Assembly (NCBI RefSeq): GCF_900101865.1
Contig: NZ_FNAH01000001.1
Span: forward strand, 124,001-188,000
Length of the DNA: 64,000 bases
Reading direction: 5' to 3'
DNA from: Paracoccus isoporae
GTDB lineage: Bacteria > Pseudomonadota > Alphaproteobacteria > Rhodobacterales > Rhodobacteraceae
In this document: positions 1-7,078 of the stretch, piece after piece
How the letters are laid out: each line of letters starts with the position of its first letter
How positions within the stretch are numbered: the stretch's first letter is position 1
The notes under the pieces: model-generated
What the model was told of the DNA's origin: nothing
Seen by the model: only the letters and a program-made list of their open reading frames with translations
The model's database searches: none
Translations under genes and position numbers: made by a program

Positions 1-1
1 G

Positions 2-325
2 ACGCTGGCGGTGATGCAGGTCTGCGGCGGCAGCCAGAGCTTCAATACCGTCAACCAGCTTCGCATCCTGGGCCGCTGGATGCGGCTGCTGACCATTCCC
101 AACCAGTCCTCCGTCCCGAAAGCCTGGGATGAGTTCGACGCGGCGGGCCGGATGAAGCCATCGCCCTACTACAACCGGATTGTGGATGTGATGGAGGAGC
201 TGGTGAAATTCACCCTGCTGACCCGCGACATTCGCGATCATCTCGTGGACCGCTATTCCGAGCGGGTCGAAACCCGCGAGGAGCTGTCGAAGCGGGTGAA
301 CCAGGCCAGGGCCACCGGCGACTGA
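2..325 (+). CDS. arsH: ArsH-type NADPH-dependent FMN reductase, C-terminal part
   Basis: The open frame runs in from the left edge, so only about the last 107 residues are present; the usual length is about 230-250. The motifs [37 protein letters not shown] and [10 protein letters not shown] are characteristic of ArsH, a flavodoxin-fold flavoprotein associated with ars operons and linked to oxidation or detoxification of organoarsenicals. The flavin-binding N-terminal half lies outside the window, as does any ars operon context. The gene converges on the small minus-strand gene that begins at 638. Family assignment is firm; the exact substrate is not shown by sequence. Confidence 0.88.
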   Translation, partial: TLAVMQVCGGSQSFNTVNQLRILGRWMRLLTIPNQSSVPKAWDEFDAAGRMKPSPYYNRIVDVMEELVKFTLLTRDIRDHLVDRYSERVETREELSKRVNQARATGD

Positions 326-337
326 GATGCCGAATGC

Positions 338-364
338 AAAAGGGCGGGCTCACACGGCCCGCCC
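338..364 (-). terminator. Intrinsic terminator of the aceA-side transcript
   Basis: A perfect 8-bp GC stem, GGGCGGGC (342-349) with GCCCGCCC (357-364) and a 7-nt loop, is followed on the minus strand by TTTTGCATT. It sits between two convergent genes. The T-run lies on the minus-strand side, so it should end the transcript of the 82-codon gene; on the plus strand it is followed by C-rich sequence and would be weak for arsH. Confidence 0.6.
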
Positions 365-389
365 CCCCGCAGATCGTCTTGACGGGCGA

Positions 390-638
390 TCAGCCCTTGG
401 CGTCGCCGTCGGCCTTGTCGCCGGTGCCGCGAATGGTCGGCACGATCTGGTCGCCCCAGGCACCTGCGCCATTGTGGTAACGCGAGACACGGATCACCTC
501 GACCGAGACGCCTTCGTTCACGGCCCGCTGCACCGCGTCGTTGAGGCGGTGGACCGCCTCTGCCACGCGATGGATGGAGCGGGTCTCGCGGTCGCCCTCG
601 GGCAGGTCGATGCGCTGGAAATCGGCGTCTGCAGTCAT
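390..638 (-). CDS. Small conserved-looking protein of unknown function downstream of aceA
   Basis: This encodes 82 residues, hydrophilic, with no signal peptide, no membrane segment and no cysteine. A ribosome binding site GGAGG lies 8 nt before the ATG at 638. The N-terminal half looks helical (IHRVAEAVHRLNDAVQRAV) and the middle reads EVIRVSRYHNGAGAWGDQIV. It lies 112 bp downstream of aceA on the same strand with a hairpin between, and ends in front of the terminator at 338-364, so it is probably co-transcribed with aceA. I do not recognise a family. The location suggests a role near acetate or glyoxylate metabolism, but that is only positional inference. Confidence 0.7.
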   Translation of the reverse strand: MTADADFQRIDLPEGDRETRSIHRVAEAVHRLNDAVQRAVNEGVSVEVIRVSRYHNGAGAWGDQIVPTIRGTGDKADGDAKG

Positions 639-658
639 GTCTTGGTCCTCCGGTTAGG

Positions 659-686
659 GGTCGCCGCCACATTAGCGGCGGCGACC
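659..686 (-). other. Intergenic hairpin between aceA and the small downstream gene
   Basis: A perfect 10-bp inverted repeat, GGTCGCCGCC (659-668) and GGCGGCGACC (677-686), has an 8-nt loop. No T-run follows on the minus strand, so it is not a standard terminator. It could stabilise the 3' end of aceA mRNA or attenuate read-through into the 82-codon gene. Confidence 0.5.
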
Positions 687-750
687 AAGAGTTTACAGGG
701 CCATTATGCGGCCGCGGACTGGGTCGTCATGCCCTGCATGCCCGCGGCGG

Positions 751-2361
751 TCACTCTGCCGCGAACTGGTTCATGGTGTTCGCGTGGCCACCCGCTTTCA
801 GCGCGCGGTCGCCTGCGACCATTTCCTTGAACGTGTCGCCCAGATCCGAGCCGACCTCGTGCTGGTGCTTGACCGCCGAGATGCCGCGACGGATCTCCTC
901 GCGCTGCACGGTCTTGACGTAGGCAAGCATCTTGTCCTCGCCGAAATAGCCACGCGACAGCTCATCCATCGACTTCGCGGTCAGGTGGAAGGTCGGCAGG
1001 GTGATGAGGTTGTGGAACACGCCCGCACGGGTCGAGATATCGTGCTGGAAGTTCTGCAGCCGCGCATCCGCCTCCTGCCCCAGCTCGGTGTCGTCGAATT
1101 CCGGCTTCATCAGCTCGTTGCCCTCGGGATAGTCGCCGGCCTGGATCTTGCCTTCCTCGATCCACTGATCGCGGACCTGTTTGCGCAGGTTCAGCGTCCA
1201 GTTGAAGCTGGGCGAGTTGTTATAGGTCAGCTTGGCGTTCGGCACGACCTCGCGCACCGCGTTCACCATCCCGGCGATTTCATCGACATTCGGCGTGTCG
1301 GTCTCGATCCAGACCATGTCGGCGCCGCCTTCGGTCAGGTTGACGATGCAATCCTCGATCACCCGATCCCGGCCCGAGCCTTCCTTGAACGGGAACAGCC
1401 CGTTGGCTAGACGCAGCGGGCGCACGAATTCGCCGTCGCGGAACAGCGCCAGTTCGCCGTCCTTCATCGGGTTGTCATCGGTGATCTTCTCGGTCTTCAG
1501 CCATTTGATGTATTCGGCCGCCATATCGCCCGGCTGCTGGCTGACCGGAACCTTCTGGGTCAGACCGGCGCCGAGGCTGTCGGTGCGCGCCACGATGACA
1601 CCATCGTCGACACCGAGTTCCTCGAAGGCCAGGCGGCAGGCGCGCAGCTTCTCGATGAAGTCCTCGCGCGGCACGGTGACCTTGCCATCCTGGTGGCCGC
1701 ACTGCTTGGCGTCGGAGACCTGGTTTTCGATCTGCAGGCAGCAGGCCCCGGCCTGGATCAGTTCTTTCGCCAGCAGATAGGTGGCGTGCTCATTGCCGAA
1801 ACCGGCGTCGATATCCGCGATGATCGGCACGACATGCGATTCGAAATTGTCGATCTTCTCGATGACCGCATTGCGCGCCTCGTCATTGCCGGCCGCTTTC
1901 AGTTCCTTGAACAGATCGTTGATCGCCACCTCGTCGGCCTGGCGCAGCGAGACATAGATCTCGCGGATCAGATCGGCGACGGCGGTCTTTTCATGCATCG
2001 ACTGGTCGGGCAGATGGCCCCAGGTGTTGCGCAGACCGGCCACCATCCAGCCGGACAGGTAGACATAGGCGCGCTTGGTGGTGCCGCGCAGCCGCTTGAC
2101 CGACTTGATCATCTGCTGGGCGTGAAAGCCCGACCAGCACCCCAGCGACTGGGTGGACAGCGTCGGATCGGCGTCATAGGCGGCCATATCCTCGCGCATG
2201 ACCCCGGCCATGGCGCGGGCCACGTCCAGATGGGTGTCATAAGTGTTCTGCAGCTTGAGCTGCACGATATCGTCGATGGTGACGCCGCCGGCGGTCTGCC
2301 CGTTCGGGTAACGCTTCTCGAGCTCGGCGCGCAGTTCGGCGTAGGTTTTGCGGTTGGCCAT
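751..2361 (-). CDS. aceA: Isocitrate lyase (long form)
   Basis: The 536-residue enzyme cleaves isocitrate to glyoxylate and succinate, the first step of the glyoxylate shunt needed for growth on acetate or other C2 units. The catalytic signature KQCGH lies at residues 219-223, preceded by the metal-binding stretch ADIDAGFGN near 182-190. The length and the KQCGH form place it with the roughly 530-residue isocitrate lyases such as that of Pseudomonas aeruginosa, not the 430-residue E. coli type. The ATG at 2361 is chosen because AGGAAGGAG lies just upstream; the frame stays open 27 codons further without a comparable site. It is divergent from ramB and shares its 155-bp control region, so acetate-responsive control is likely. 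Confidence 0.96.
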   Translation of the reverse strand: MANRKTYAELRAELEKRYPNGQTAGGVTIDDIVQLKLQNTYDTHLDVARAMAGVMREDMAAYDADPTLSTQSLGCWSGFHAQQMIKSVKRLRGTTKRAYVYLSGWMVAGLRNTWGHLPDQSMHEKTAVADLIREIYVSLRQADEVAINDLFKELKAAGNDEARNAVIEKIDNFESHVVPIIADIDAGFGNEHATYLLAKELIQAGACCLQIENQVSDAKQCGHQDGKVTVPREDFIEKLRACRLAFEELGVDDGVIVARTDSLGAGLTQKVPVSQQPGDMAAEYIKWLKTEKITDDNPMKDGELALFRDGEFVRPLRLANGLFPFKEGSGRDRVIEDCIVNLTEGGADMVWIETDTPNVDEIAGMVNAVREVVPNAKLTYNNSPSFNWTLNLRKQVRDQWIEEGKIQAGDYPEGNELMKPEFDDTELGQEADARLQNFQHDISTRAGVFHNLITLPTFHLTAKSMDELSRGYFGEDKMLAYVKTVQREEIRRGISAVKHQHEVGSDLGDTFKEMVAGDRALKAGGHANTMNQFAAE

Positions 2362-2516
2362 GATGGGCTCCTTCCTGCAGATTCGCGGAGAATTCCGCCT
2401 GTTCATATTTGTCACCCTAGTAATGTCATTCCTGTTATGCATTAACTTGTTCAGGCAATAGGGTCAGTTTGTCACATTTGTCATTATCGTTACGTTTGTA
2501 ATGTAAGGAATGTCAC
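2362..2516. promoter_or_regulatory. Shared aceA-ramB control region with repeated operator-like sites
   Basis: This divergent region is AT-richer than its surroundings. It contains TTTGTCAC at 2408-2415 and 2468-2475, TTTGTCAT at 2477-2484, TTTGTAAT at 2495-2502, and AATGTCAT/AATGTCAC at 2422-2429 and 2509-2516. Two sites have the same bipartite layout, TTTGT-N9-AATGTCA, at 2408-2429 and 2495-2516; the second overlaps the ramB ribosome binding site. An inverted repeat TTAC-GTTT-GTAA lies at 2490-2501. RamB control of isocitrate lyase is known in Paracoccus denitrificans; assigning these repeats as RamB sites is inference. Confidence 0.6.
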
Positions 2517-3950
2517 ATGGCGCGCGGAGAGAAGCTCATCATCGGCAAGCGGCTGAAAGTGCTGCGCACGACGCTGGGGCTGACCCAGGCGCAGATGGCC
2601 GAGCAGCTCGATGTCTCACCCAGCTATATCACGCTGATCGAGTCCGATCAGCGGCCGGCCTCGGCCAAGCTGCTGATGCGTCTGGCGCAGGTTTACGATC
2701 TGAATGTGGCGGAACTCGCGCCGGGCACGGACACCCAGCTTGCGGTCGATTTCGAGGCCGCGCTGAAGGATCCCGCACTGGATACGGACGGGGTCAGCCG
2801 CGCCGAGATGGAGGCGGTGCTGCAGGCCTCGCCGCGCATTGCAGGGGCGTTGGTGCGGCTTCAGGGCCGGCTGCGCGACGCGGTGATGCGTGATCAGGCA
2901 GAGGAGAATCCGCTGACCGACCGCAACAAGGTCGAGGTGCTGGCCCAGATCGCCAAGCCCGTCGAGCATGTCCATGACCTGTTCTATGAAAACCGCAACT
3001 ACATGGATGCGCTCGACCGCGAGGCCGAGCGGGTGGCCGAGAAGAACCGCATCCACCGCGACGAATCGGGGCAGAACCTGCACCGGCTGCTGTCGGCGCA
3101 TCAGATCCGGGTCCGCCGCCTGCCTGCCTCGGTCATGGGCGGGACGCTGCGCCGCTATGACCCGCATCGCAAGGAGCTGATGCTGTCGGAACGGCTGGAT
3201 GCGGCGAGCCGCCGGTTCCAGATCGCGGTGCTGCTGGCGCGGCTGGAATACCAGGATCTGCTGGACGAGGTGATGGCGGCGGCCGAGCTTGAAGGCGATG
3301 CGACGCGCAGCCTCGCCCGCGTCAGCCTGGCGAATTACTTCGCCGCAGCCCTGCTGATGCCCTATCAGCCCTTCCTCGCGGCCTGCGAATCGGAACGCTA
3401 TGACCTTGAGGTGATCGGCCATCGCTTCGGCACCAGCTTCGAGCAGACCGCGCATCGCATGACCACGCTGCAACGGCCCGAGGCGCGGGGCATTCCCTTT
3501 TTCTTCGTGCGGGTGGATCGCGCGGGCAATGTCTCCAAGCGGTTCAGCGCCGGGCGGTTCCCGTTCTCGCGATTCGGCGGCACCTGCCCGCTCTGGAACA
3601 TCCACGCGGCCTTCGAGACGCCGGGCCGGATCCAGACCCAACTGATCCGCATGCCGGAGGGGACGCGCTATTTCTCCATCGCCCGCACCGTGACCCGCGC
3701 CGGGGGCAGCGCCGCCGCCCCTGCGCCGCGCCTGGCCGTCGGGCTGGGCTGTGACGTGGCTTTCGCGCCGCGGCTGATCTATTCGGACAGCATCGACCAG
3801 GACCGGGTGGAGCCGACCGATATCGGGCTGAACTGCTTTCTGTGCGAACGGCAGAACTGCGCCTCGCGTGCGCAGGCCCCGATCAACCGCAATCTCGCCG
3901 TCAACGAGTTGGAACGAAGTGTGGCGCTGTTCAGTTTTGAAACCGACTGA
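2517..3950 (+). CDS. ramB: RamB/ScfR-type short-chain fatty acyl-CoA-responsive transcriptional regulator
   Basis: The 477-residue protein has an XRE-type helix-turn-helix at about residues 8-64 (GLTQAQMAEQLDVSPSYITL), a central region like the ImmA/IrrE domain, and a C-terminal short-chain fatty-acid regulator domain. Near the C-terminus is C-x2-C-x4-C at residues 440-448 (CFLCERQNC), typical of the family. Family members regulate the glyoxylate shunt, the methylcitrate cycle or acetate genes; divergent placement against aceA strongly suggests control of isocitrate lyase and probably autoregulation. The ATG at 2517 has AAGGA seven bases upstream, within a putative operator. Acyl-CoA or another ligand is not determinable here. 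Confidence 0.9.
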   Translation: MARGEKLIIGKRLKVLRTTLGLTQAQMAEQLDVSPSYITLIESDQRPASAKLLMRLAQVYDLNVAELAPGTDTQLAVDFEAALKDPALDTDGVSRAEMEAVLQASPRIAGALVRLQGRLRDAVMRDQAEENPLTDRNKVEVLAQIAKPVEHVHDLFYENRNYMDALDREAERVAEKNRIHRDESGQNLHRLLSAHQIRVRRLPASVMGGTLRRYDPHRKELMLSERLDAASRRFQIAVLLARLEYQDLLDEVMAAAELEGDATRSLARVSLANYFAAALLMPYQPFLAACESERYDLEVIGHRFGTSFEQTAHRMTTLQRPEARGIPFFFVRVDRAGNVSKRFSAGRFPFSRFGGTCPLWNIHAAFETPGRIQTQLIRMPEGTRYFSIARTVTRAGGSAAAPAPRLAVGLGCDVAFAPRLIYSDSIDQDRVEPTDIGLNCFLCERQNCASRAQAPINRNLAVNELERSVALFSFETD

Positions 3951-4589
3951 TCCGGCCCCGGCCGGTTCCAGGCTTGTCGAGGTTCGACCACCGCAAACCC
4001 TCACTTGCAGACGCACCACGCAAATCCCCGCCGTGCGTCGGTCGAACCCCGACAAGATCCATCGCCGGCTCGGCTGCCATGACAGATGCACCGCGCGGCA
4101 GCGCATATGTCCCGTTGCCAGCTCTGGATACCGTATTCACCACCTACACCAATCGCGGCCGCACATGCCGCACGGCCCCGTCAACCTGTCCGGGCGCCGT
4201 TGGACGCGCCCATTCGCCTCGCATCCGGGCCATGCGCCCCGCGGAGGAAAGACCGGCCGGTTCAACCGGCGCGTATGAGATGCAAAAAGGCAGACCCGGT
4301 TTCATGCGAAAAATGCCGAAAATACTGTCTCGCGCAGCCCCGCGGCATTTTGTCGCCTGACAGACTGCAGGATCGAGAGGCCCCAATTTCAGGCGCTGAA
4401 CCTGTACATTGTCAGGATCATAGCACAGGACATGGCCGGTCCGCCAGAATAACCCCACTTCGTTCACCCCATGTGGCAGCTAACCACCGATGGTTGCGCG
4501 ATCAAATCAACTGTTTGTAATGAAATGCATTTCCTGCGCGCATTCCGTGGGCAAGTCGGCGGATGGCAGCCAAGGCAAGCCGCTTCCTG
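3951..4589. other. Intergenic stretch without a supported gene
   Basis: About 640 bp separate ramB from the convergent ABC permease gene. Short open frames occur on both strands (for example 4144-4467 minus), but none has a recognisable motif, a good ribosome binding site or codon use like the neighbours. The 4270-4540 part is less GC-rich than the flanks and holds a perfect palindrome GAAATGCATTTC at 4522-4533. I see no clear intrinsic terminator for ramB. It may be degenerate DNA or hold unrecognised regulatory sequence. Confidence 0.5.
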
Positions 4590-5906
4590 TCAGCGACGCA
4601 ACGCCTCGGTCACGTCGCGCCTGAGTGCAACGAGGGCGGGAATCAGCGCGACCAGCAGGCCAAGCGCAAGGCACGCGGCCACCAGATGAAGCTCCGCCCA
4701 GCCCAGATCGGCCGCGATCAGCAACCCCGTTCGCGCCGACAGCATGGCGGAGAGCAGATGCACCGCACCGAACGCGACCGCCAGCCCCAGCACGGCGCCG
4801 ATCCCGAGCAGCAGCGCCGCATAGGACCAGATCAGCGCGAAGATCATCCGTGCCGGCGCGCCCAATGCCTGCAGCAGCGCAAGCCGGCGCGAGAATAATC
4901 GCGACAGCACGATCAGCCCGGTCGTCACTGCGGCGAGCACGATCACCTGCGTCACCACGGACATGACCGACATGATCTCGCGCAGATTGCCCATCAGCCC
5001 GTGCAGCCGCGACAGCACCGCCCCCGGGAAGAACGCCATGCTGTCATCGCCGTCAAAACGGGATTGCAGCGCGTAAGCGGTCGGCAGGTCGCGGGTGGTG
5101 ACAAGGATGGCGGGCGTGCCGGGGAAATATTGCGGCGCGAAAGGGGGGCCGACCTGCGGATCCTCTGCATCGGCATGACCATTGCCGAGCCCGTGGGCCA
5201 GCCAAACGCCCTCGACCGGCAGGATGATGGCACTGTCCCACGGGCTGCCCGTCGCCCGCATCCGCCCGACCACCCGGACGGTCATGTCGTCATGTGCGTC
5301 CGCCTCGGCGGCAGGGCTGCTCCCGTGGGCGGGCGCGAAGCCCTGACCGACCCGCAGCGGCACGCCTGCCCCCACCACGGCCTGGGACGGCGCGGTAAAG
5401 GCCGTGCCTTCGGCCAAGTCTCCAGACAGATGGGTCACGAACTCCGCAGTGGACCCGATCAGCGTATGCCCCTGCCAACTGTCGCCATAGGCCAGCGGCG
5501 CGATCCGGGCGGAGCCTTTGGCCGCCTCTGCCACGCGCTGCCACATCTGCCCGTCCAGCAGGGGGGCATCACTGGGTTGCAGGAATACCGTCGCCATCAG
5601 CATGCCGATCTCGTCGCCCGGCGCGGCAATGACCAGATCGAATTTCTCTGCCACGCGGGCGGTCGCCGTGCGCAGGCCCCGCTCCTGCGCGATCAGTCCG
5701 ACACCAAGCCCGACTGAGATCGCGACCAGGGCGATGAAGGCCAGATTCGTCCAGAGATGGCGCAGGAACAGGCTGCGTAGCAGGGGCATGAGCGCATATC
5801 CCCGGCAGATCCCCCAGCCGAGCAGCAGGAGCGGCGACAGCAGTGCCGCGAGGATCGCGAGATCCTGCGCATCCGCCGACAGATCATGCCAAACCGCAGG
5901 CATCAC
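4590..5906 (-). CDS. FtsX/MacB-type ABC transporter permease
   Basis: The protein has 438 residues. Hydrophobic segments lie near 15-40 and 50-72, then there is a large extracytoplasmic domain (about 75-295), then three membrane segments near 305-330, 345-380 and 400-430. This is the FtsX/LolE/MacB permease layout with one extra N-terminal segment. It overlaps the ATPase gene by 4 nt (ATGA), so the pair is translationally coupled. These permeases usually act in mechanotransmission, lipoprotein release or efflux rather than classical import. Substrate is unknown. The upstream secreted CxxC protein may be its periplasmic partner. Confidence 0.85.
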   Translation of the reverse strand: MMPAVWHDLSADAQDLAILAALLSPLLLLGWGICRGYALMPLLRSLFLRHLWTNLAFIALVAISVGLGVGLIAQERGLRTATARVAEKFDLVIAAPGDEIGMLMATVFLQPSDAPLLDGQMWQRVAEAAKGSARIAPLAYGDSWQGHTLIGSTAEFVTHLSGDLAEGTAFTAPSQAVVGAGVPLRVGQGFAPAHGSSPAAEADAHDDMTVRVVGRMRATGSPWDSAIILPVEGVWLAHGLGNGHADAEDPQVGPPFAPQYFPGTPAILVTTRDLPTAYALQSRFDGDDSMAFFPGAVLSRLHGLMGNLREIMSVMSVVTQVIVLAAVTTGLIVLSRLFSRRLALLQALGAPARMIFALIWSYAALLLGIGAVLGLAVAFGAVHLLSAMLSARTGLLIAADLGWAELHLVAACLALGLLVALIPALVALRRDVTEALRR

Positions 5907-6562
5907 CCGGCCTCCAGCACACCGTCGCGGATGGTCAGCACCCGGTCCATCGCGTCCCAGACTTGCGGATCATGGCTCGCGATCACCACGCTGCGCCCCT
6001 CGGCGCGCGCCAGGGCGGCGAGATCGGCGATCAGCGCATCGGCCGTCGCCCGATCGAGACTGGCGGTCGGTTCGTCGGCCAACAGGATCGCAGGATCATG
6101 GGCGAGCGCGCGCACCACCGCGACGCGCTGCCGCTCGCCCCCCGACAGGCGATCCGCCCGGCGCTGCGCCAGGCCGGACAGTCCCAGCCGCTCCATCAAC
6201 GCATCGGCGCGCCGCGACAGCGCCGCGCGGTCGGGTCGGAACACGGCCGAGATCAGCGCGTTCTCGCGCGCGGTCAATTCCTCGAACAGCAGGAAATCCT
6301 GGAACACCATGCCCATCTGCGCGCCGCGAAACCGGGTCCGCGCCATGCGCGACATGCGGCAGAGATCGGCATCGCCCCAGGCCAGCCGCCCGGTCCCGGA
6401 AAGCAGCCCGGCGAGCGCGTGCAGCGCCGTCGTCTTTCCCGCCCCCGAGGGGCCGCGGATGCAGGTCAGGCTGCAAGCGGGCAGCGCCAGTTCCTCGATC
6501 GTCAGCAGCGCCCGTGCGCCAGCCCGCACGGTGAGGCCGGAGATGGACAGCGGCAGGCTCAT
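5903..6562 (-). CDS. ABC transporter ATP-binding protein (MacB/LolD type)
   Basis: The 219-residue nucleotide-binding protein has Walker A GPSGAGKTT near residue 37, Q-loop VFQDFLLFEEL, signature LSGGERQRVAVVRAL, Walker B ILLADEPTASLD and H-loop SHD. It belongs to the LolD/MacB/FtsE group that pairs with FtsX-like permeases. It overlaps the permease downstream and the secreted protein upstream by 4 nt each, so the three genes form one coupled operon. What it moves is not evident from sequence. Confidence is high for the family and low for any substrate. Confidence 0.92.
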   Translation of the reverse strand: MSLPLSISGLTVRAGARALLTIEELALPACSLTCIRGPSGAGKTTALHALAGLLSGTGRLAWGDADLCRMSRMARTRFRGAQMGMVFQDFLLFEELTARENALISAVFRPDRAALSRRADALMERLGLSGLAQRRADRLSGGERQRVAVVRALAHDPAILLADEPTASLDRATADALIADLAALARAEGRSVVIASHDPQVWDAMDRVLTIRDGVLEAG

Positions 6563-6999
6563 ATCCGGTCGTAGACCGCATCGACCAGGCGAACGCGGCT
6601 GACGAAGCCCAGATCAGGGTCCTTGTAGGTGCCAAGTTCCAGCCGGCCATCCACGGCGATGGGGATATTGAAGGCTATCACCCTGACCTGCCGCTTGGTG
6701 TAGATCGCGACGATGTCGGCCGGCCAGTCGGCGGCATCGTTGCAGAACGGGCAGACGGCCATCGGCCGCCGCGTCAGCACGAAGAAGCTGCTTTCCGCGC
6801 GCAGCGGCGGGGCCATGAAGCCCTCGACGCTGATTCGCCTTCCTTCCAGCCCGGTTGCCAGCGCGGAAAAGCTGCGGTCCTTCTCATAGAGGTCGCGCAG
6901 CAGGATCGGCCCGTCCCCCGCCCGCGCCACAGTAGGGGCCGCTGCGAGCGGGGACGCGGCCAGCGACAGAAGAAGGCGGCGGCGCGACAGGGTCAACAT
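6559..6999 (-). CDS. Secreted CxxC protein of the FtsX-type ABC cassette
   Basis: The 146-residue protein begins with a cleavable signal (SRRRLLLSLAAS, ending near APTVARA); the arginine cluster is weakly Tat-like. The mature part carries ISVEGFMAPPL and then MAVCPFCNDAADWP, a single CxxC motif, followed by a beta-rich tail. The layout resembles DUF3299-type periplasmic proteins that occur beside MacB-like transporters, where a metal connection has been proposed. I infer a periplasmic protein that delivers a ligand, metal or redox state to the transporter. It is first in the operon and shows no obvious operator upstream. Function remains unknown. Confidence 0.75.
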   Translation of the reverse strand: MLTLSRRRLLLSLAASPLAAAPTVARAGDGPILLRDLYEKDRSFSALATGLEGRRISVEGFMAPPLRAESSFFVLTRRPMAVCPFCNDAADWPADIVAIYTKRQVRVIAFNIPIAVDGRLELGTYKDPDLGFVSRVRLVDAVYDRI

Positions 7000-7014
7000 C
7001 TTCAGCCTCGATCA

Positions 7015-7057
7015 AATCAATAAAACGAATCGGGCGGGCCGCAGCGCAGCCCGCCCG
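7015..7057 (-). terminator. Intrinsic terminator downstream of phoA
   Basis: A perfect 9-bp stem CGGGCGGGC (7031-7039) / GCCCGCCCG (7049-7057) with a 9-nt loop is followed on the minus strand by a T-rich tract (ATTCGTTTTATTG). It lies 21 bp past the phoA stop and before the next minus-strand gene. Confidence 0.75.
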
Positions 7058-7078
7058 GCAGTTCTTTGGCCGCGCGGA

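Noticed and set aside
4144..4467. 107-codon minus-strand frame in the ramB-permease gap
   Set aside because: No ribosome binding site, no motif and atypical residue use; not enough to call a gene.
4522..4533. Palindrome GAAATGCATTTC considered as a Zur or Fur site for the ABC cassette
   Set aside because: It lies downstream of the cassette's last gene, not at its promoter, and does not match the known Zur consensus well enough.
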